NCBI GenBank assembly: GCA_020717885.1 | Contig: DYDN01000053.1 | Location: 1 to 5,685, forward strand | DNA: 5,685 bases | Direction: 5' to 3' | From: Candidatus Forterrea sp. | GTDB lineage: Archaea > Iainarchaeota > Iainarchaeia > Iainarchaeales > JAAZKV01 | Shown: one piece after another, positions 1 through 5,568 of the stretch | How the letters are laid out: every line of letters begins with the position of its first letter | Numbering within the stretch: the first letter of the stretch is position 1 | Notes under the pieces: model-generated | Seen by the model: only the letters and a program-made list of their open reading frames with translations | What the model was told of the DNA's origin: nothing | The model's database searches: none | Made by a program: the position numbers and the translations under genes

Positions 1-102
1 CATCCAAAGTGGAAACCACTTTGGACCAAACTGATGCAAAAAATCAGGCATCTTAGCTCGCTTGAGCAAAACTTTAACTTTCCTAACCAACTTACAATTC
101 AT
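1..102 (-). CDS. Transposase, N-terminal 34 residues (runs off the left edge)
   Basis: The minus strand has an ATG at 102-100 and an open frame of 34 codons to the window edge. The visible protein has a basic N-terminal helix (VRKVKVLLKRA) followed by MPDFLHQFGPKWFPLW. From memory, a pattern like LPxFLHxFGPKxxxLxQ near the N-terminus is typical of a group of archaeal DDE transposases of the IS4/IS5 type, where it precedes the DDE catalytic domain. A GAGGTGG ribosome binding site 7 bases before the ATG fixes the start. The catalytic DDE residues lie outside the window and cannot be checked. A perfect 10-bp inverted repeat (3-25) falls inside the coding sequence. That this is a real gene start is well supported; the transposase assignment rests on one short motif. 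Confidence 0.66.
   Translation of the reverse strand, partial: MNCKLVRKVKVLLKRAKMPDFLHQFGPKWFPLWM
3..25. repeat. Perfect 10-bp inverted repeat with 3-nt loop inside the transposase gene
   Basis: TCCAAAGTGG (3-12), AAA (13-15), then CCACTTTGGA (16-25). The two arms are exact reverse complements. It lies within the first 35 codons of the transposase and encodes the GPKWFPLW stretch, so it may simply reflect the coding sequence. It could also fold in the mRNA early in the gene and slow translation, which is one way insertion sequences limit transposase; that role is inference. Confidence 0.6.
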
Positions 103-109
103 CAGGAAA

Positions 110-116
110 CCACCTC
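110..116 (-). promoter_or_regulatory. Strong Shine-Dalgarno site of the left transposase
   Basis: The minus strand reads GAGGTGG, a full match to the archaeal anti-Shine-Dalgarno end of 16S rRNA. It sits 7 bases before the ATG at 102-100. It decides the start codon and shows that the transposase is translated from a leadered transcript, unlike the likely leaderless genes elsewhere in the window. Confidence 0.72.
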
Positions 117-131
117 AATTGGTTCTCCAAA

Positions 132-157
132 CCCCAATAACCTAAACACTATTGGGG
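132..157. repeat. Perfect 8-bp inverted repeat in the transposase leader
   Basis: CCCCAATA (132-139) and TATTGGGG (150-157) are exact reverse complements around a 10-base loop. The repeat lies 30 to 55 bases upstream of the transposase ATG. In a minus-strand transcript starting further right it would form a stem. Its right arm is shared with the neighbouring 154-171 hairpin, so the two structures exclude each other. Confidence 0.6.
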
Positions 158-171
158 CATAAAAAAGCCCC
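154..171. repeat. Small GGGGC/GCCCC hairpin with A-rich loop (T-rich on minus strand), overlapping the previous repeat
   Basis: GGGGC (154-158), an 8-base loop of mostly A, then GCCCC (167-171). It shares GGGG (154-157) with the 132-157 inverted repeat. It could be part of the insertion-sequence end, an alternative leader fold, or a weak stop signal for transcripts entering the element. The sequence does not decide between these. Confidence 0.45.
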
Positions 172-218
172 TTTACAAACAAAAACACGGACTTTCAACA
201 AAGCCGTCACTTCAATAA

Positions 219-230
219 CAATTATAATCA
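219..230 (+). promoter_or_regulatory. TATA-like box for the endonuclease remnant
   Basis: An AATTATAATC-like box centred near 225 lies about 25 bases before the ATG at 250, the usual archaeal spacing from TATA box to transcription start. No Shine-Dalgarno match precedes that ATG, so transcription would begin at or near the start codon, giving a leaderless message. This favours ATG 250 over the TTG at 238. It may now be the main distant promoter for gatE as well, since no other clear promoter lies between them. Based on sequence pattern only. Confidence 0.4.
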
Positions 231-249
231 GAAAAAATTGAATTTAATA

Positions 250-1575
250 ATGAAAATTAATTGCGTGCCATTTAACAAAAACATCACTTATAAGAAAAAA
301 TTCGCATATTTGTTTGGTTATTTCTCTGCTGATGGAAGCTTCTACAAAGACTCATCTGGGACCAGATTTGAATTTTCCGATGGTTCGTCAGTGAAAGAGG
401 AACAATGCTATTCCTTGGAGTTTATTCAATCAATAAGCCAACTAATTGAAAATCTTTTTCAAATAAAAGGAAATGTTAAGAAAAGGTTCTGTAGAAATCA
501 TACTTGCTTTTAAACTAGGTTTCCTTTTTTTGACAAATCGGGTTTAATTCTTGCCACTTTTGCGAGAAAATTAAAGCTTTATATATCATTTCTACAGAAC
601 GTTAAGAAAAAAGATAACAAATATATTTTGAGTTTTAGAAATAAGAAACTTGCATGATTCTTTGAGGATATACTCAAACAGAAGCCGGGAAACAAGACAC
701 AAACTGTAAATTTGCCCAAATTCTACAGAAAAAGCAATTTGGAGAAATTTTTCTGGCTCGGTTTTCTTGACGGGGATGGTTGTGTTCCGAGAAACGGCAG
801 AAAAATTGCCTTGGAGTCGGCAAGTAAAGATTTAATTTGCTCTTTTAGACTATTCCTGAAAACAAACAATATTCCATCAAAATATTACGAAAGAAAGATA
901 GAAGACAGAACTTATTATGGCGCAAGAATATCCTCTGCATTCTTTAAAAAATACTCTAACCTGCTAGGGTTTTTGCACCCTCGCAAAAAGAAATGGCTGA
1001 CCGAGAAATTAAAAGCAGATTTTTATGTTTCAACCAAATCCAATATTAAGAGATTCTTAACAGAAAACAACTACTTAGACTATGTAAAAATCTTTGATTC
1101 TAGAAAAGTATATCTAGTCAATTCCAAAGAGTTAATAGAACAGCAGGGGATTAAATGCGACCATAGAAATAACAGAACACTAAAAGAAGTACTTGATGCG
1201 CTAAAACCAAGGGAATTCAAAAAAGAAGAAATTCTTGAAGTATTATCAAAATTTCGTTGGAAAATGGGAAAAGGGACCAACACAGCAGTTAGATTACCTA
1301 AAAAGATTAATTACAAATTGAAAATCGCCATCAAATTCGTCAGAATAAGAGCGGGCGGAATTGGATTATCCAAACGATACATTGTGGCGTTTAATGAAAG
1401 CCCAGACAAGATAAGACAACTGTGTGAAGAACTATTTGATATTAACCCAAAGAGAACGTGTAAAAACGAACCAATATTCTGCAGTAGTGTTTTAAATTTA
1501 CTCTTCTCTAAAATTATTAGTAGAAGCAAGGAGAAATATATCCCTCCAAAATTCCATGAGGCAATATTATGTTAG
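250..1575 (+). pseudogene. LAGLIDADG homing endonuclease, broken by two in-frame nonsense codons
   Basis: One reading frame runs from ATG 250 to TAG 1573-1575 (441 codons) and is interrupted only by TAA at 511-513 (codon 88) and TGA at 655-657 (codon 136). Protein-like sequence continues in the same frame across both stops; for example FFEDILKQKPGNKT right after the TGA matches the usual link between LAGLIDADG repeats. Motif 1 is YLFGYFSADGS (codons 20-30, catalytic Asp 28). Motif 2 is FWLGFLDGDGC (codons 168-178, Asp 176). A third, degenerate repeat begins near KINYKLKIAIKFVRIRAGG, where the acidic residue is lost. Two catalytic acids thus survive while the frame is broken by substitutions, not indels, which suggests fairly recent inactivation. 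The downstream 712-1575 segment alone opens with a TTG lacking a ribosome site, so separate expression is doubtful. Its end overlaps gatE by 7 nt. No host intron or intein border is visible; it appears free-standing. Confidence 0.75.
1558..1561 (+). promoter_or_regulatory. Shine-Dalgarno site of gatE inside the endonuclease remnant
   Basis: GAGG lies 7 bases before the gatE ATG at 1569, good spacing for archaeal initiation. It lies within the last codons of the endonuclease frame, so gatE translation depends on sequence that is also endonuclease coding DNA. Confidence 0.55.
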
Positions 1576-3461
1576 AATACGAAAAATTGGGGCTTAAATG
1601 TGGGCTAGAAGTACACCAACAATTAGACACAAACAAACTATTTTCAAGAACCCCGTCAGACTTAAGACTAGACGAGCCGGATTTCTCAATTGAACGAAAA
1701 CTCCGCCCGGTTGCTAGCGAACTTGGAGAGTATGATAAAACTGCGCTTGACGCATACAAAAGAAATGAAACATTTATTTACCAAGGATATTATGACGCGA
1801 TTTCACTAATTGAACTTGACTGTGAGCCCCCGCAGCCAATTGATGAGGATGCACTAAAAACCACACTTGAAATTGCTTTACTTTGCGAATCAACTCCCGT
1901 AAGTAAAATTGTCCCAATGAGAAAAACTGTAATTGATGGAAGCAACACAAGCGGATTCCAACGAACAGTACTTATTTCAATGGGCGGGAAATTTGAGATA
2001 AAATCTGATGCTGAGAAAAAAGGGGTGAAGAAAATTGGAGTTCAAACAATTGTTCTTGAAGAGGATGCCGCGCGCCCGTTGAAAAAAGAAAACGGGAAAG
2101 TATTCTATAATCTTGATAGACTGGGAATACCATTAATTGAACTCGCAACTGACCCGGATATTCGAACACCACAAGAAGCAATTGAAACCGCAAAAAAGAT
2201 TGGGGAAATAATGAGACTTACTTGCAGAACAAAAAGAGGAAAAGGAACAATCAGACAGGATGTTAATGTATCAATCGCGGAAGGCGCACGCTGCGAGATT
2301 AAGGGATGCCAAGAGCTTGAACTAATCGGAACGGTTGTTGAGAAAGAAGCCCAAAGACAAATTGATTTAATTGCACTAAAGAAAAAACTTGTGGAGAAAT
2401 TTCCAAAAGCAAAGGAACGCGTGGAAATATTTGGAGAGGGAAAAGAAATCTCAAAAATATTTACTCAAACCGAAGCGAAATTTGTTAAAGGAAGAACTGT
2501 TTATGGAATGAAAATCTCTCGCGCGAAAGGATTACTTGGAGAAAAAGTTGGGGCTAAAAGATTTGGCTCGGAATTAAGCGCATATGCAAAAGCAACCGGG
2601 GTAAGCGGACTACTTCATAGAGACGAACTACCAAATTATGGAATTACACAAAAAGAGGTTGATGACACCGCGAGAGCACTCTCATGCGGAGCAGAAGATA
2701 ATTTTGTTTTAATTGTTGCGGAGAAAGAAAAAGCGCTCAAAGCATTTGAGGCAATACGCGAACGATTTTTAGTTGCATTTGAGAGAATTCCAAGCGAAAC
2801 ACGCGGCGCGCTTGAGGATGGCTCAAGCGAATACCAAAGACCAATTTCCGGAGAAGCGAGAATGTACCCAGAAACGGATATTCCATTCAAAACGATTGAG
2901 GGAAAAACACTCACCGCAATTTCACGAGGATTACCAAAGAGTGTTGCACAGCGTGAGAAACTTTATGCAAAGCTAGGGTTAAGCACAAATCACATTGAGG
3001 AAATGAAACTAAGTAATTATGCGCGCTTCTTTGAGAGCACTGTTGAAGCGGGGGCAAACGCTAAAGTTCTAGCGGGGCTTTTGCTTCAAACACTAACTGA
3101 ACTACGCAGAGGCGGGGTTGAGGTGGATAAAGTTTCACTTGAAGAAATAAAAGAGCTTGCGCTTTGCGAGGCAAAAGGAAAAATTGGGAAGAATAATTTG
3201 GGCGAAGCAGTTGAAGCGCTCGCGAAAGGAAAAACACTTGAAGAAGTACTATCTGGAAATACAACCGCGAAAGTTGATGTGAAAGCAATTGAGAAAATAG
3301 TAATTGAACTTGTTTCAAAGAACTCCACGCTAGTAAAAGCAAAGGGAATGGGCGCAATCGGACCACTCATGGGGGATTTAATGAAAGAACCAACACTCAA
3401 AGGAGTGGATGGGAAAATACTAAGCGAATTATTGAGAAAAGAGATTAGCGCAAGAAAATAA
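1569..3461 (+). CDS. gatE: Glutamyl-tRNA(Gln) amidotransferase subunit E
   Basis: GatE pairs with the asparaginase-like GatD in archaea. GatD frees ammonia from glutamine, and GatE phosphorylates and amidates Glu-tRNA(Gln) to give Gln-tRNA(Gln). At 630 residues it has the expected family length. The N-terminal kinase/amidase cradle has GLEVHQQLDT (12-21), DGSNTSGFQRT (123-133), VLEEDAARPL (162-171), LDRLGIPLIEL (182-192) and RGKGTIRQDVNVSI (223-236). The AspRS-like insertion that separates GatE from bacterial GatB covers roughly 290-440 and includes GLLGEKVGAKRFG, HRDELPNYGI and RMYPETDIPF (431-440). The helical and YqeY-like tail follows, with KGMGAIGPLMGDLMKE near 592-607. The start is supported by GAGG 7 bases upstream and by family alignment at MLEYEKLGLKCGLE. 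gatD is not in the window. The gene looks intact and should be essential; it has no clear strong promoter of its own. Confidence 0.96.
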   Translation: MLEYEKLGLKCGLEVHQQLDTNKLFSRTPSDLRLDEPDFSIERKLRPVASELGEYDKTALDAYKRNETFIYQGYYDAISLIELDCEPPQPIDEDALKTTLEIALLCESTPVSKIVPMRKTVIDGSNTSGFQRTVLISMGGKFEIKSDAEKKGVKKIGVQTIVLEEDAARPLKKENGKVFYNLDRLGIPLIELATDPDIRTPQEAIETAKKIGEIMRLTCRTKRGKGTIRQDVNVSIAEGARCEIKGCQELELIGTVVEKEAQRQIDLIALKKKLVEKFPKAKERVEIFGEGKEISKIFTQTEAKFVKGRTVYGMKISRAKGLLGEKVGAKRFGSELSAYAKATGVSGLLHRDELPNYGITQKEVDDTARALSCGAEDNFVLIVAEKEKALKAFEAIRERFLVAFERIPSETRGALEDGSSEYQRPISGEARMYPETDIPFKTIEGKTLTAISRGLPKSVAQREKLYAKLGLSTNHIEEMKLSNYARFFESTVEAGANAKVLAGLLLQTLTELRRGGVEVDKVSLEEIKELALCEAKGKIGKNNLGEAVEALAKGKTLEEVLSGNTTAKVDVKAIEKIVIELVSKNSTLVKAKGMGAIGPLMGDLMKEPTLKGVDGKILSELLRKEISARK

Positions 3462-3476
3462 CTTCAACAATTTAAA
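3462..3476. other. 15-bp gap between convergent genes, no hairpin terminator
   Basis: gatE and the zinc protein gene end tail to tail across 15 A/T-rich bases. No stem-loop terminator fits. Archaeal termination commonly uses T-rich runs on the coding strand. Such runs occur for gatE at about 3486-3513, inside the opposing gene, so the two transcripts probably overlap at their 3' ends. This overlap is inferred. Confidence 0.4.
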
Positions 3477-3665
3477 TCAAAGCATCCCTTTTGCGCCTTT
3501 TCTTAGTTTTCTAAAACACTTTCTGTGAAAATACTGGTTCCCCCAGTGCTTATCCGTTGGGGCTTTTCCGCAGAGAGCGCACTGCTCATTATATTTTCCT
3601 GCTGGTTCCGAATCCGCGCTTTCTGCATCCTCTTTTTTCTCTTTCTTATTTCCAAACAAACCCAT
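3477..3665 (-). CDS. Small CxxC/HxxC zinc-binding protein (uncharacterised)
   Basis: This 62-residue protein has two parts. Residues 1-25 are charged and probably flexible (runs of K and E after MGLFGNKK). Residues 29-50 carry Cys29-x2-Cys32 and His47-x2-Cys50, with the aromatic stretch HWGNQYFH between them, followed by a basic tail (FRKLRKGAKGML). Two such pairs can hold one zinc ion, as in treble-clef or LIM-like knuckles; with the basic tail, nucleic-acid or ribosome contact is possible but unproven. The ATG is set by a GGTGG ribosome site 4 bases upstream. It follows the Nudix gene on the same strand after 83 bp and ends in TGA. Small proteins of this form occur in archaeal genomes; I know no assigned function. 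Confidence 0.82.
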   Translation of the reverse strand: MGLFGNKKEKKEDAESADSEPAGKYNEQCALCGKAPTDKHWGNQYFHRKCFRKLRKGAKGML

Positions 3666-3669
3666 AATA

Positions 3670-3674
3670 CCACC
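3670..3674 (-). promoter_or_regulatory. Shine-Dalgarno site of the zinc protein gene
   Basis: GGTGG on the minus strand, 4 bases before the ATG at 3665-3663. It matches the archaeal anti-Shine-Dalgarno sequence and supports leadered translation. This fits co-transcription with the upstream Nudix gene, although an AAATAAAAAG box around 3693-3702 could give a separate start. Confidence 0.5.
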
Positions 3675-3748
3675 AAATTATTCTAAATCTCACTTTTTAT
3701 TTCTTTGCCAACCCAAAACATGTCCAAGATTTTGAGTCCTTTCTCAAC

Positions 3749-4243
3749 TCATTTCTCAAGCCCCAAATTAAGCATCTTAATCGCCTTCTTCATAGTTTGT
3801 TGCATATTTTCGTGGGTCAAGAGTTCCACCGCCTCCTTTGGAAAGCACCACTTGAACGCATCATGCTCCGCAACAATTTCTCCCTTCTTCATTGTCTGAT
3901 TCTCAAAACTAACTTTATTATTACTTGAAACATGCAATAAAAAGTTTCTTACATATGTTCGCTTCTTCCTCGCCGTATCATGATAAGAAACATTATCAAT
4001 ATGCCCAATCAAAGAGAATTTTGAGAGCCCCGTTTCCTCAAACAGCTCCCGCTTAATCGCGTCATCAATACTCTCACCACCCTCAATATGCCCCTTAGGA
4101 AATTCCCACCCGCTCCAATTAAGCTTCCTGTGCAAAAGTAAGAATTTTTCCCCATCAAAAACAACAAGCCCCACGATTTTCCTCACAGGAAGCGACTCCT
4201 TCTTGCCCGCAGCGGACTTTTTCTTTGAATCAGCAGGATACAT
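3749..4243 (-). CDS. Nudix hydrolase (MutT / Ap4A hydrolase-like)
   Basis: Nudix enzymes cleave nucleoside diphosphates linked to another group (X), using Mg2+ held by the Nudix box. From the ATG at 4243-4241 the protein has 164 residues, a usual size for a single Nudix domain. The box is complete at residues 51-73: GHIEGGE, seven residues, then RELFEETGL, matching Gx5Ex7REUxEExGU with all metal-binding Glu present. The preceding GWEFPKGH resembles diadenosine tetraphosphate hydrolases more than classic MutT, so Ap4A or a related dinucleotide is a reasonable guess; the substrate cannot be fixed from sequence. A longer frame opens at a TTG at 4363 but would run into the start of the divergent SdpI gene, so ATG 4243 is preferred. 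The 18-residue lysine-rich N-terminus is probably disordered. It is followed by the zinc protein gene on the same strand. Confidence 0.9.
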   Translation of the reverse strand: MYPADSKKKSAAGKKESLPVRKIVGLVVFDGEKFLLLHRKLNWSGWEFPKGHIEGGESIDDAIKRELFEETGLSKFSLIGHIDNVSYHDTARKKRTYVRNFLLHVSSNNKVSFENQTMKKGEIVAEHDAFKWCFPKEAVELLTHENMQQTMKKAIKMLNLGLEK

Positions 4244-4267
4244 CACATTACCAGAATAAACAATAAT

Positions 4268-4279
4268 GAATAAGATAAA
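4268..4279 (-). promoter_or_regulatory. TATA-like box for the Nudix gene
   Basis: The minus strand reads TTTTATCTTATT here, centred about 30 bases before the Nudix ATG. That would place the start of transcription within a few bases of the ATG, so the message would be leaderless or nearly so. There is no good Shine-Dalgarno site, which agrees. It is one half of the divergent promoter region at 4244-4337. Confidence 0.35.
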
Positions 4280-4308
4280 AAACCCGACTAATTGGGCAAA
4301 GAAAGTGG

Positions 4309-4318
4309 TTAAATAATG
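4309..4318 (+). promoter_or_regulatory. TATA-like box for the SdpI-family gene
   Basis: TTAAATAATG is centred about 25 bases before the ATG at 4338, the expected distance from an archaeal TATA box to the transcription start. No Shine-Dalgarno sequence lies between them, so the mRNA is probably leaderless. The whole 94-bp gap (4244-4337) serves as a divergent promoter region. Confidence 0.42.
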
Positions 4319-4337
4319 AAATGCGCACAGTATAGCT

Positions 4338-5000
4338 ATGAAGAAACTTGGGCAAAAAAGCAAAGGAACCCAAATAATTACTGCAGCAATGGTAATGGTA
4401 CTTCTTAGCGTTATAATAACCCTTTACGTTTACCCGCTATTACCCCCACAAATGATAACCCACTGGGGAATTAGCGGCGAAGCGAATGGATTCATGCCAA
4501 AAGAATTTGGGGCATGGGTTGTGCCAATTATTTTGGTTGCACTCCTTGTACTACTTTATTATATTCCGCGCCTTGACCCATTAAAAGCCAATATTGAAAA
4601 GTTTAAATCCGCTTACCATATTCTGATTGCGGCACTATGCGGGTTCTTTCTCTACTTACAAATAATAATACTCGCGATAAATCTTGGCGCAAACATAAAC
4701 ATGACCCAATTATTGATTCCCGCACTTGGAATCTTGTTCATTGTAATTGGAGTAATTCTACCGCTGACAAAAAGAAATTATTTTATTGGAATAAGAACTC
4801 CTTGGACGCTTTACAGCGACAAAGTGTGGAATGACACGCACAGAATAGGCGGAAGGGTATTCATAGTCGCAGGACTAATAGTTTTTCTAAGCGCATTCAC
4901 CCCAAAACATACTTTCAGCATAGTGTTCACAAGTATAATCGCCGCAGTTGCAATCACAATAACCTACTCATATAAATCATTCAAATCACTAAAAAAATAA
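4338..5000 (+). CDS. SdpI-family integral membrane protein (DUF1648 plus SdpI domains)
   Basis: This 220-residue protein has about six transmembrane segments (near 11-33, 59-77, 92-116, 123-143, 171-187 and 192-212). Two family signatures are visible: HWGISGEANGF (42-52) in the loop after segment 1, which marks the DUF1648 domain, and IGIRTPWTLYSDKVWNDTHR (150-169), the conserved loop of the SdpI domain. The family is named after Bacillus SdpI, which protects cells from the SdpC toxin and helps control its repressor SdpR. No SdpC, SdpR or other toxin gene is present, so immunity should not be assumed; many archaea carry such proteins with unknown roles. The ATG fits a TATA-like box 25 bases upstream and a leaderless message. 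The DUF362 gene follows 12 bp downstream on the same strand, suggesting shared transcription. Confidence 0.9.
   Translation: MKKLGQKSKGTQIITAAMVMVLLSVIITLYVYPLLPPQMITHWGISGEANGFMPKEFGAWVVPIILVALLVLLYYIPRLDPLKANIEKFKSAYHILIAALCGFFLYLQIIILAINLGANINMTQLLIPALGILFIVIGVILPLTKRNYFIGIRTPWTLYSDKVWNDTHRIGGRVFIVAGLIVFLSAFTPKHTFSIVFTSIIAAVAITITYSYKSFKSLKK
4970..4979 (+). promoter_or_regulatory. Possible internal TATA box for the DUF362 gene
   Basis: ATATAAATC at the end of the SdpI-family gene is a close match to an archaeal TATA box and would start a transcript near 5000, about 13 bases before the DUF362 ATG. No Shine-Dalgarno site precedes that ATG. It lies in coding sequence that is AT-rich anyway, so chance is a real alternative. 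Confidence 0.3.
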
Positions 5001-5012
5001 GCCGTGAACTAA

Positions 5013-5555
5013 ATGAGCAAAGTATATTTTATCCCTATTGATTCCTACTCAAAAACGGCTGAAATAAATAAAGCCACCGTAAAATTGCTTGAGAAAATCC
5101 AAAGTGAAGAGAAGGTACTTGATTTTAAGAAACGGGTTCCGCTCAAAGTCCACTTTGGCGAAGACAAAAACACAACTTTCATCGGCCCGGCAAATTATAA
5201 TGGAGTAATTGATTATCTAAAACAGAAAAAAGCCGACACAATTTATATTGAAACAAATGTTTTATACAAAGGAACAAGAACAACAAAGCAGGAGCATTTA
5301 ATTGTGGCAAAAAACCACGGCTTCACACAAATTCCAATAATTATTGCTGATGGCGAAATGGGAGAAGAATACGAATTGGTTGAAATAAATGAGCCCAAAA
5401 TAAAACACTTTAAGAAATTCAAAATCGGGAAAGAAATCGCAAAAGCAGAGCAGATGATTGTAATTGCCCACTTTAAGGGACACAGCATCGCCGGATTTGG
5501 GGGCGCCATAAAACAACTCGCAATGGGTTGCGCCGCGCGCGGAGGAAAACTATAG
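5013..5555 (+). pseudogene. DUF362-family protein, N-terminal half only, cut off at residue 180
   Basis: The 180 residues match the DUF362 domain well: PLKVHFGED (43-51), ETNVLYKGTRTT (80-91), GFTQIPIIIADGEMGEEY (103-120) and HFKGHSIAGFGGAIKQLAMG (153-172), ending CAARGGKL then TAG. In family members I recall, this last motif is followed by a further stretch with iron-sulfur (ferredoxin-like CxxCxxC) clusters, giving proteins of roughly twice this length. Here the match ends exactly at GGKL, and the 130 bases beyond contain no recognisable continuation in any plus frame. A minus-strand transposase-like frame ends 13 bases further on. The simplest reading is disruption by an insertion sequence, with the lost half outside the window or deleted. 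DUF362 biochemistry is largely unknown; redox or photosystem-biogenesis links have been suggested for relatives. A naturally short form cannot be ruled out. Confidence 0.7.
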
Positions 5556-5568
5556 ATAATTCTGTTAA

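Larger units (their letters stand above)
103..249. other. Non-coding stretch between transposase start and endonuclease pseudogene, probably containing the insertion-sequence end
   Basis: No credible gene lies here. Reading away from the transposase it holds the ribosome binding site, a CCCCAATA/TATTGGGG inverted repeat (132-157), an overlapping GGGGC/GCCCC hairpin (154-171) and, further right, a TATA-like box for the plus-strand endonuclease remnant. The outer boundary of the insertion sequence should fall in this stretch, most likely between about 130 and 215, but I cannot place the terminal repeat with confidence. A possible weak match to the other transposase end is CAATAG (minus strand, 154-149) against CTATAG (plus strand, 5550-5555). 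Confidence 0.4.

Noticed and set aside
1..162. Plus-strand open frame of 53 codons to TAA at 160-162
   Set aside because: The opposite strand has a clear ribosome site, ATG and transposase motif here; the plus frame shows no family features.
238..513. Separate 91-residue gene starting at TTG 238
   Set aside because: It holds only the first part of a LAGLIDADG repeat and the family sequence continues in the same frame after its stop, so it is a piece of the 250-1575 pseudogene. ATG 250 fits the TATA spacing better than TTG 238.
578..587. TTTATATATC as an internal promoter for the 712-1575 segment
   Set aside because: It is a good TATA match but lies in AT-rich endonuclease codons, and the segment it would drive has no ATG or ribosome site near its start.
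655..657. TGA read as tryptophan (alternative genetic code), giving an unbroken endonuclease
   Set aside because: The TAA at 511-513 would still break the frame. The Nudix and zinc protein genes end naturally at TGA, and Trp is encoded by TGG throughout the real genes.
250..1575. Intein or intron-encoded endonuclease
   Set aside because: No intein splice motifs (starting Cys/Ser block, terminal His-Asn) and no flanking exon or extein coding sequence are seen; the left side is an insertion-sequence end and the right side is the true gatE start.
3749..4363. Longer Nudix start at the TTG at 4363, which would add a hydrophobic, membrane-anchor-like N-terminus
   Set aside because: It starts at TTG without a ribosome site, overlaps the first codons of the divergent SdpI-family gene and covers both TATA-like boxes. 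ATG 4243 gives a normal Nudix length. The hydrophobic look is probably T-rich DNA read by chance.
4338..5000. SdpI-type toxin immunity or defence module
   Set aside because: No toxin, repressor or peptide-processing gene is adjacent; family membership alone does not show immunity in archaea.
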